Part shown: one piece after another, positions 1 through 64,000 of the stretch
How positions within the stretch are numbered: the first letter of the stretch is position 1
Layout of the letters: every line of letters begins with the position of its first letter
Assembly (NCBI GenBank): GCA_013400155.1
Contig: VXBM01000026.1
Coordinates: 279,542 to 343,541, forward strand
DNA from: Helopsaltes ochotensis
Lineage: Eukaryota; Chordata; Aves; Passeriformes; Locustellidae
Reading direction: 5' to 3'
DNA length: 64,000 nucleotides
Position numbers and translations under genes: made by a program
The notes under the pieces: generated by a model
Database searches by the model: none
Told to the model about the DNA's origin: nothing
Seen by the model: only the letters and a program-made list of their open reading frames with translations

Positions 1-1210
1 AGTGAATGAAACTGTCACATGGACAACTACGCAAATACACACATTCTAGTAACATACTGAAGATAAAGAACTGTAAGGGAAATAAGATAGGCAGATTAAA
101 GTCATCAGAACACATACTGAATCTTAATAATTTTTTTCAATATTGGAAATACTGCTATGTTGAAGAAGAAACTGAAGTGAAGAAAAAGGCTTTCTAAAGA
201 AGAAGGCTCAAGATCAGCATGTTTAAGATAATCTCAGATTGCAAAAAAAACCAGCTGATCTGTCTTCTCCCTTAGAGAAAAAGACACCCAAAGTCGGCAA
301 AAGAGCACAAAAACATGAGGGCAGCATCAAGCAGATTTCGATGAAAGTGCTAAGGACAGAATTCAACTGGTAAAGTAAGGGCATTCAGTCATCCAGTAAT
401 AAAACCCAAAAAGCTATTCAAGGATATGTGAATGCTGATATTCTAGTGCTGTGTAAGTAAAAAAAAAAAAAAAACAAAGCAAGAAGAGGATTAAATCAGC
501 AATAAAATATGGAGGAGGTCTATCCAAAATTAAAGCTTTGATCTAGCTGCTAGTACTATCCTGACATGAAACTCTCAAAAGTGAGAAAAGAGATAATGTA
601 TTAACATAATAGAGTATAGCCCTTGCAAACTTGGGGCAACAAGCCAGAAGAATGTGGACTTCTAGCAACATGCATCAGCTGATCCTAGATAAATGACTGC
701 AGAGTAAGATTTTGTACTTTGAAGAAAGAGAGGAAAAACGAACAAACGTGAGGAAGTGGAAAAAGAACAAAAATGGATGGAAGTAAACTGCAACTGACAG
801 TGCCATGATAAACAGCTTGGGTACAGATAAGAGCACACACAAGATGCAATGCTTAGAGCTAAGAGGGAAAAAGCACTCCAAAGTCTTTGATTGCCATCAA
901 CTGTGGAGTGTATAAAAATGTTTAAAGAGATTCTGCATCTATTAATGGTCCTTCTCTAAGAAGGAAGTAAAACTTGAATTTACTTATGGAATATTAGAAG
1001 ATCAAATTCACTAAGTCAGAGCAAAAATACTACCCTGATAGTAAAGTGAGCAAGCTAGCCTGCAAGACATTCATTTTGCAGACAGCACATGTGAAAAATA
1101 GCTAGGCAAGCTCACAAATTCTGCTAGTTCAGTCAAATCAACATAGCTGAAAAGACACAAAGCCCAACCATTCTGAAAGCTGGTTTAAAAATCAAACTGA
1201 AAAAAGGTAA

Positions 1211-1305
1211 GAGAATCATGGAGTCACAGGATATCCTGAGTTGAAAAGGATCCACAAGATCACTGAGTCCAACTCCTGCCCCTGCACAGGACTGCCCCAT
1301 GAACC
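1211..1305 (-). repeat. CR1 LINE 3' fragment
   Basis: The plus strand reads agaatcatggagtcacagg, then a diverged ttgaaaaggatccacaag and gagtccaactcctgccc. This is the reverse complement of the CR1 3' region common in birds. Only about 95 bases remain. Confidence 0.8.
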
Positions 1306-2307
1306 AACACAAGGTGAAAGCTACAGCAAAAGCTACCATTCAGTCAGGAAACAATGAGGAAAAGTACTTAAGTCAGCAAAGTACATCTGCCTACATAACA
1401 GCCAAGCAGAAGAATGCAAGTGAGACAATGCAAGCAGGGGAAAGGGCAGGGGGGACCAGATTCAATACTTCTGTCAAAATGGAAATTATATGGAATATGA
1501 CATTTTGCATAACAATGCTGATGTCAGAACCCCATGAAACCAAATGACATGTATCATCACAGACTGAGCAATTACCTGCCAAGCACTACGGTATCCAGCA
1601 TTCAGCCAGCACAGCAGGACTGCTGGCTCTGCAGAATTAGGAGCATCATTCTCTGTGCATGTGACAGTCATTTCTGACTGAGGAACTCCTGCCTTGCTGG
1701 TAATAAACTTCTACTTCTTGTGGAAGGCCCTATACCAGTATCTTACACAGCCCTTTTCCCCACAAAAAGTTAGTCATTGACTCTTCTCTTGACATGCATA
1801 ATCAAAAGCCATTATGTTCTTTTTCTGAAAACCTAACTAGTATTTTTTTGATACTAAAAGGATCAACACTTGGACTAAACTGAAGTCTCAAAGCTGTTTA
1901 CTAAGAAATTAAGCACTTCACAATAAGACAGTCTGACACATTAGGAGCCTAGAATTTCCATTATATGTAAAGATAAGGTGCTGTAGAAAAAATACACTGA
2001 GGGAAAGCATCTAGTAAGTGTGCAAAAATAAAATATTAAAATGGATCTGTCCATTTTTTGCCTTGTTTTCACTACATTTCCCAGTGGTCCAAGGCAGCAG
2101 ATTGTGAGAAGTAGCACTGTTACTGCAGAAACATTTTAGTTAACCTTTAAGATAATCAGTTATATGAAGGGTTCCCTGTGCCCTGGATTTTTTAAGTGAA
2201 GAGCATCTGACAGCAAAACTAAGACAACTTATGTAATGATGGTTCCTACTGAACAATTTTTCTGCTAAGTATTATGTGTACATTTGATTGAGTAAACAAT
2301 GAGGTAT

Positions 2308-3346
2308 ATTGAGAACTGACTAAGTGGCAGATCCCAGAGGGTTGTAATCAGTGGCACAGGGTGTATTTGGAGGCCTGTCACTAGTGGTGTCCCCCAGGGT
2401 TCAATACTGGGCCCAATACTGTTTAACTTACACACCAATGACTTGGATGAATGGGTAGATACCTCCCCAGCAAGTTCACTGACAACACAAAGCTGGGAGG
2501 AGTGGACGAAACAACAGAGCCTGTGCAGCCCTTCAGAGGGACCCTGACAGGTGGGAGACATGAGCAGAAAACTGCCCAGAATTCAGCGAAGGCAAATGCA
2601 GGGTCCTGCACCTGGGGAGGAATAACTCCAGGTACCAGCACAGACTGAGGGCTGAGCTGCTGGGGAGCAGTCCTGCAGAGAAGGACACGCGGGTCCTGGT
2701 GGACAACGAGCTGTCCATGAGCCAGCAGTGCCCTTGTGGCCAAGATGTCCAATGGTATCATGGAGATACTAGGAACAGCATTCCTGCAAGTTGAGGGAGG
2801 TGCTCCTGCCTGTCTGCTGTGCCCTGGTGAGGCCACAGGAGGAGTGCTGTGTCCAGTTCTGGCTCCCTAGTGGTACAAGAGAGACACGCAACTTCTGGAG
2901 TGGGTCCAGTGGAGGGCAGTGAAGATGATTAAGGGACTGAAGCATCTCTTTTAGGAGGACAGGCTGAGGGAGCTGGGACTGTTCAGTCTTGAGAAGAGGC
3001 AACTGAAAGGAGACCTCATCAATTTCTGTCAGTACCTAAAGGGAGCATATCAAGACGATGGAGCCAAGCTCTTCTCAGTGGTGCCAGGAAATTGGACAAG
3101 AGGCAACAGGCAGAAACTGAGGCACACGACATTCCACCTGAATGTGAGGAAGGACTTCACTATGCAGTGACTGAGCACTGGAATAGACTGCCCAGAGATG
3201 GTGTGGAGTCTCCCTCACTGAAAATTGCCTGAATGCAATCCCGTGTCATGTGCTCAAGGATGATCCTGTTTGAGCAGGGAGCTTGGACCACATGAGCGAC
3301 TGTGGTCCCTTCCAACCTTACCCATTCAGTGGTTCTGTGATAGAAT
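2308..3346 (+). mobile_element. CR1 LINE, 5'-truncated, decayed reverse transcriptase end plus 3' region
   Basis: About 1 kb of sense-oriented CR1. Near 2386 the sequence encodes GVPQGSILGPILFNL then NDLDEW, the reverse-transcriptase motif of CR1 ORF2. Beyond it the frame shifts and the catalytic FADD box is read as FTDN, so it is dead. It continues through the conserved 3' segment and ends with ccttccaaccttacccattc and a degenerate ttctgtgatagaatt tail. It is a non-LTR retrotransposon, inserted antisense to ASXL3. Several chance frames in this block are shadows of it. Confidence 0.93.
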
Positions 3347-4246
3347 TAAAAATTATTTTAAAATAAAAAGAAAAAAAATCAGTATTTTTTTAAATAGCTA
3401 GTTTATACTTTATAATACATTCTTAGCATTTTTAAAAACAGAGGTATAATTCTAAGTATTGATGAATTAGCTTCTAAAAACAATTTCTAAAAGGAAAATT
3501 CTTGGATTTTAAGAAGATGTAAATCTCTTTAAATTTTGTTTCTTAAAAAAAAATGAAGATAAGCACTGCATCTTCAGCTGCTAAAGAATTCCATCTCTGT
3601 ATCATCATCATCAATGAATTGTGTTGACTCACCCCAGTTGTGCACCTGCAGTGATACTATACTTAATTTTAGTCAGTTAAAGGTATTTGTTCATTCTTTG
3701 CATCACACTTCTAAAATTAGATTAGTCATTGTCACTTTTTGTTTGTCTCTAGCTAGTATTTCTTCTATGTCATATATTCTTCTCAGGCCAATGGGCCATC
3801 TCAGTTAAAAAATAAAAAAACTATTTGATTTTAGTAACTTCACAACTAGCTTAGAAAAAATAAAACAAATTAAAACATATTACAGAAATATTGCTACTGG
3901 TCTTCTCATCTGTAGAAGCTGTATTTGTATTTTGCAGGAGGGAGGAACTACCCTAATGCTATCTTTTAAAAGGTAATTAAAAATATTCACATGCTTGTGT
4001 CTTAAGCTCTCTTTGGAATGAATTTTTATGGATGAGTTATGTCTCTTAAAAATGCAATTGTAATGGAAGTGCAGGCACATGGCTATAATTCTAGCCACAA
4101 CTTCTTATATTAGGGAATGACTGCTCTTGATAACTGCTTTATTAAGTTTTACAGCATATGACCGTGCTATGTGAAGCATAGAGTTATATTTTCATTTCCT
4201 CCTAAAAGAAAATATTGAAAAATCCCTTATTTGCTTCAGTACTTAC

Positions 4247-58727
<54,481 letters not shown>

Positions 58728-61700
58728 CTGTAAAAGTGATGTTATGATGTTACAACAACCAGCAACATAGGAAAGAAAAAAGAACAAAACACTCATTAAC
58801 CTTCCAATATAAAGGCTGCTAATACAACTTGATCATTTAGAAGACATCAGGCATTTCAAGGTTTCGTAAATTCTCTCTCCCAAAATCACTATAAGCTGGT
58901 AGTACTCAGTGCATCGCTTCAAAATTCTTGTACATTATCAAATCAAACTTTGCACCCCAACTCCCCCAGTCAAAAATAGCTCCAACATTTTGTGATTCTG
59001 GGCTCCCTCTACTGGTCACACAGCCAGTGTTACCTTAATCGAAACGCCAGACTTTCCACACACCAATCTCTGCTAAAACATGCAGGGGAAGTACAGATTT
59101 CAGTCACTTCCTCCTCTGCCACCCTCCCCAAAACCCTATTAAATTTTTGTAAAAACATCAGTAAACACATTACTTATTTTTATACTGTAAACTTCCCAAA
59201 CACATGGTTCTGTCAGAAAACCCAGAAAACTTCCATGGTTATACATATAATTCTAATGGTGTTTGCTAGACTTCTTGCCAAGAGACAAAAATTATGATCT
59301 TGGCAAAAAAAGAGATGTCTTAAATATGGAAAATAAATTGACTAAAGCTGCCTTGTCCAGGCAATATAGTGTGGCAGACACTGAAAGCTCCCTGACACTT
59401 TGAAGACAAGGCACCTTGGGTCCTGCAGTAGGCAGCATTTCAGCCACTCAGCCCCACTGTATGTGGTGTTACACCCCTCTTCCTCCTGACATGCCCCCAA
59501 ATTGGACGATGACTGCTGTAAGAGGAGCACCTAGGTGTCGTAAATCTGTTCAGTATTTATTTGTTTGAATTCATCTGCTCTTTTTATACACATCCATAAA
59601 TAGTCACAAGGGAGCAACATTTTTTACTCACAGATAGAAACAAAGTAAAACCACAAGGCTTGAGAATTAATTTCTAGGCATGATTTGAAGTCACACAGAA
59701 TACAGTATGCTCATAATGCATGTAAGTTACACAAATTTTAGAGTGATAACAGATAAAGAAAATAAAACTTATCAGGGAAGGCTGCAGAAAACCCATTTGT
59801 GTGGTACAGTAAACAGAAAAGTAAAAGAAGGCATAATTGTAATTTTCCAGAAATATGTAAAAAGCTGTTGAAGTCCATAGAGAAGAATGTTCTTCGTGGC
59901 CACTGGGGGAAGAAAAAGAAAGTTCAGGGATAGCCCAAAATGGTCAATGTAGCTGCTGCTGTTTTAATCAACACCAAAACAGTACAGGGGAGTTTGTAAA
60001 ATGACTTTCATCAGAAGATCATATACACACCAGTCCCGGCAGATACATAGACTGGAACCTGTCCCAGTGCTTGTATTGAGTGATCTCTTGAGCATCCATC
60101 TAGCACTGTAACCTGTGATTCTTTATCTCTTCAATAAATTGAAATTTTGGTTAAGGCTGAGGTTAATCATGTGCCCTAAACATACTTGTTCCAACATATC
60201 CAGCAGCTAGAAATGCTGGAAAATTGACTCAATGTCTAGATGTGCATTGTTTGCTGATGTGTTCCACACAGCACTGCATGCCCGGTGTGATGAAGCCCTT
60301 TCGCTTCCTCTTAAAAGCTCTCCCACAATCTTCAGGGAGCCATGTTTCCACAGTCCTGCTGTCAAGTGTGTCAGCAAAATGCCCCAACCTGCTTCACGAG
60401 ATTATGGCTGTGACCTAGCTCAGGAGTGACACAGAAAGCCACCAGGAACCTAGGCAGCTATACCAAGATGAGAAGATAGCTGTGCTATTTGTGAAAATGA
60501 CAGGCAAACTGCTGCTGACCAGTCCAGTGCTGCTCCCCACAGCCAAGCTTGACTGAGCAGTTAGTGCTGGGGCCAAGGATCATTCCACCAGCTTGGGCTC
60601 AGGAGGAACAACCAGGACAGGTCCAGTGAATTGAAGACTGAATAAAAGACCCAGATATTTGAATATATTCAAATGGCGCAGGATCCTTCCTTTGGCACAG
60701 AGGGAAGCAGAGAGCACACGTAAATAGTGGAAAAGATAGCTGTTGGTGAGTGCAAGATTTCCTGTCAACCACCTACAGCTTTTTCAGCAATAAATGCATC
60801 AGGTTATTCTAAATAAACCAACCAGTTGTGTGTCCCTGGCTGGACAACACTAGCCCACCAAAGCTGCTTTATCATTCCCCTTCTCAGCTGGACCGTGGAG
60901 ACAAAATATAAGGAAAGGCTAATGAGGTAAGGACAGGGAAATATCACTCAGATATAATCACTATGGGCAAAACAGATTCAACTTGGGGAAACAGGATTCA
61001 AGTTTATTACCAATTGAATCAGATGGAAAATGAGAAATAAAAGTTTAAAACACCTCCTCTCCCTCCTTCTTCACTGACTCTGGTGTCTGAACAGTTGTTG
61101 GTCTCACATATTCTCACTCCTCTCTGCAGCTGTAGTTGCTGTTAGCCCTGTTAGCCCTCAGCCTATACCACCACAGATTACTGTGTTCCAGATGAAGAAG
61201 TTTGCTTTTGCCTGTGTTGAATTTCACAAGGTTCCTCTTAGCACAGGGGTTTTTTTAAGGGGCTCCTTATCTCTGTTACCCCAGAGGCACCACCATCATG
61301 GCTGATGGGCTTGGCCTTGGGCAGCAGTGGGTCTGTTTTGGAGCCAGCTGGCATTGGCTCCATCAGACATGAGGGAAGCTTCTCACAGAAGCCACCACTG
61401 TAGCCCCCCACCATCAAAACGTGGCCATGAAAACCTAAAACACACAGGAAGTATATTTTTTTTCTGAGCCAACGTTATATACAGACTATGGATTCCAGGT
61501 ATAACTTAGCCATCCTTATTTCAGTAGCAAAATCATAAGACTAAGCATGATAATCCAAACTAAACCAGTTTAAATTATCAAACAGAAAACTTGATTTGAA
61601 CAATCAATTAAAATCTTGCTTTTGATTTTTTCCATTTATTTTCTTACTGCAAGTAATTTGTTCATTGCTTGAAATGATTAAAATACCCCAATCAACCAAT

Positions 61701-64000
61701 AAATAGAGCTTTAATGTAATCTCACTTCTCATTTGTTCAGAGACTATAAATGCATTCATCAATTATCTAACTTATTGTACAAATATTAATCCATGTTGTA
61801 TTTTCCAATGTTAAACTAGCAACGACACCATATTTACTAAATCATTGCAAGTGTACTTATTTCAGTCAAATAATTTCTGGAAAGAACCTCGATTTGATTA
61901 AGAGATTGACTTTTAAATGCTGAACAAAAATACACTAGATGTGTGGGATATAAAAGGAAAAAAGGAGAGACTTTCCAAAATATCGCATATCCAACATGAT
62001 TTATTAAACAATAAAACCATCTCTTAATATGTGGGTAGTAGGTAGCTAGGGAACCATCTACTATTTTTATATATACAGTCTAGTGAAACTGTAGAGCTGG
62101 AAGATCTCAGCCTCTCACACAAAGTTCTTATTCATAAATTGAAGCAATAAAAAAAGCATTTTTCTTTTTGAGCTTCCAATTGGCTTTTTAATTTTAAAGG
62201 GACTACTAATGAGAACTATAGAGAATACTCTGTAGTATGAACAGTAGACATGACTGTCAAAACTATTTATGTTCTGAACTCTTAACCATTAAAATAATAA
62301 AGTCATAATAAATAATGTCTTAAGCCTTAAGTTATTTGCTTAAGTTTTATAGGAATTGAAGTACATAGAGGTTGAATAATATATATACAGTCTGTATAAA
62401 TCATACTTCAGGTTTATTCCTAACATAAGCTCTCCCACTTGAACATTTAAATGTATTTTAAAGGAATAAAAGACAATTCTTAAAATAACTATGTTTATAA
62501 GAGTTTATTTTCAATCATTTTTTATCCACATTAACCAGAATTAACACCAGTTTTGTTCTCATTTGGGCAGCACCCTAAAGAAAATTTTTACATCTCTGGT
62601 CTTACTTATGCTTCAGATATGGTACCTGACTTTCAGCTTTCAAATATCACCAAGAGAGCTACTATTCTTGGGCAGAGCAAATAAGCCAGGCTATCAGGCA
62701 ACAAGACAAAGTAGTACTGCTCCTTTGTCTATAATCTCACAAACTGCAAATAACTACCATAAGATGCTAGGGGAAAAGACCTATTATTTTCACAACTGAC
62801 ATTGCTTCATCCTCAACTGTCATGCAGATTTCTTGTTTTTCTAAATCAGATGGAGATAGAGGTACAATTATTGGTAGCATGATGGAAAAAACAAGGACCA
62901 GTACAGATGTAACATCTGTCACAGATCCCCCATGTCTGTCTCACAAACTAGCAGAACTTACCTATCAGTTTTCACTGAAGTTAACCAAAGTACTGAACCC
63001 CAAATATCTAAACCAGAAGAACCTAGCAAAGAACTTGAACCTTGCCCTTTCCAGCTTTGAGAGAGTTACAAGCAGCTGGAATCACAGTTGACTAAAGTGA
63101 TACTTCCCCAAGAAACTGAACCTTATCAATGTCCTTCAAATATGAAATGATTTGGAGCAATAACGTATTAAAAACTCAACCTGTACCCTAAATTCAAGCT
63201 AGGTATTATGAAAAGGTACTCTTTTTGCATTCTTAGCAGGAAATCTCATTTACAATCTCATTAAGTCTACCTTTACATTTTGAATTAACCCAAACTTGAA
63301 TCAGGGAAGGAGTCAGTGAAGCTGCTTTCACGGAACAGCTTTCCTCACTCTATTACCAAACCATTGCCTTTGAAGCATTAAACAACACTGTCTCTCCTTG
63401 AAAGAGAGACGTACAAATATTATTCAAGACTTCTGTGAAGAACATACATAATAAACAAGTACTGGAGCCTATGCCACTACCCTCAGGACCTATTTCTACT
63501 AATCCTAGGATCCTCTTGCATGAAGCAATCTCCCTTTGGGCCTTTTGTACATCTAGATATAGTCATTGTGCGCAGTGATTATAGGGCATTAACACATACA
63601 ATAAAGCACAAATGTAATAAACCTCTAGACATACACCATCATGTCAAAACTAAGGTGGATAAGTGAATAAAACTGCTAGCTGAAGGCAAACAGGACAGAA
63701 AGACAGGGGATGCTGGTAAGAAAATATGGCTTTTTTCTTTAAGAGTTTGCCAGACTGGCTGCATTCACCCACAGTCAGTTACAAGGGACTAACTGACCAC
63801 ACAGTCAAAGATATTTCTTGGAAAGAAAAGCTCTCATGCATGGCTACACATAAATTTTAATTTTAATTTCCTCACAGCATCTAAGAATTTGGCTATCTTT
63901 TGCAAATGATAGCATAGACTTAAGCATTTTTTCACTTTTTAGCTGTATTGAAGCACTACCGTATTTCTGATTTTTTTTTTTCAGGGGTAAAGATAACTGA
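58728..64000 (-). other. ASXL3: ASXL3 intron 2, partial (runs off the right edge)
   Basis: No match to the expected exon 2 peptide (MTAKQILEVIQKEGLKE-like) was found on the minus strand, so exons 1 and 2 are outside. It contains an unclassified less AT-rich stretch (about 59350-60820), an ERVL-type LTR (60826-61445) and then AT-rich unique-looking DNA (61446-62560). The rest shows only chance frames. Confidence 0.75.
60826..61445 (-). mobile_element. ERVL-type solo LTR, sense to ASXL3
   Basis: The plus strand reads as the reverse complement of a bird LTR I recognise from its text: ccaccaaagctgctttatca, ttctcagctggaccgtgg, ttcttcactgactctggtgt, ctcacatattctcactcctc, cagaggcaccaccatcatgg, gctggcattggctccatc and cttctcacagaagccaccac. 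On its own strand it opens TGTGTTTTAGG (ending plus-strand 61445) and has an AATAAA at 61003-61008. A central part found in longer copies seems missing. No retroviral genes adjoin, so it is a solo LTR. The left border is approximate. Confidence 0.8.

Larger units (their letters stand above)
1..4246 (-). other. ASXL3: ASXL3 intron 11, partial (runs off the left edge)
   Basis: No ASXL3 exon was found here on the minus strand. The stretch contains a short antisense CR1 piece (1211-1305) and a 1-kb CR1 (2308-3346). The rest is AT-rich unique-looking sequence with only short chance frames. The exon expected next in the transcript is beyond the edge. Confidence 0.8.

Noticed and set aside
2423..2836. 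137-codon frame on the minus strand
   Set aside because: It is the antisense shadow of the plus-strand CR1 LINE.

Overview
The window is vertebrate nuclear DNA and almost certainly from a bird. It is AT-rich and intron-dominated. It carries several CR1 LINE fragments with the typical avian 3' end, plus two LTRs of kinds I associate with avian endogenous retroviruses. I cannot name the species. A 59-base run of N at 55548-55606 marks an assembly gap.

One gene explains the window: ASXL3 (additional sex combs-like 3), read on the minus strand. Eight coding exons were found by reading the reverse strand, at 55348-55456, 53870-53981, 44364-44485, 31859-31976, 30819-30938, 25738-25901, 4824-4920 and 4247-4352. 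All splice phases join without a break and give about 315 residues. They cover the end of the N-terminal HARE-HTH domain, a charged linker with the ASXL-family [10 protein letters not shown] motif, and the DEUBAD (ASXH) domain that binds and activates the deubiquitinase BAP1. A ninth candidate, a 3-nucleotide microexon, lies at 58725-58727. Exon numbers here count that microexon as exon 3, so the window holds exons 3 to 11 of a probable 13. The first exons (start codon and start of HARE-HTH) lie beyond the right edge. The large 3' exons and the C-terminal PHD finger lie beyond the left edge.

Layout from right to left, in transcript order: intron 2 (58728 to the edge) holds a minus-strand ERVL-type LTR near 60826-61445 and an unclassified, less AT-rich stretch before it. 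Then come the microexon, gapped intron 3, exon 4, short intron 4 with an AAAAT microsatellite at its acceptor, and exon 5. Intron 5 contains a decayed coding-like stretch at 50130-51000. Exon 6 is followed by 12.4-kb intron 6. Exons 7 and 8 are close together. Intron 8 holds an LTR near 28597-28975 and a perfect 17-bp hairpin just before exon 9. The 20.8-kb intron 9 holds four CR1 copies. Exons 10 and 11 are separated by only 471 bases. Intron 11 runs off the left edge and contains a 1-kb CR1.

No bacterial-type operon, CRISPR array, tRNA, rRNA or second intact protein gene was seen. Nothing amounts to a clear new biological system. The observations most worth a second look are the 3-nt microexon, a frame-disrupting upstream acceptor at exon 8, the hairpin beside exon 9, the microsatellite acceptor of exon 5, and the unidentified decayed gene copy in intron 5.
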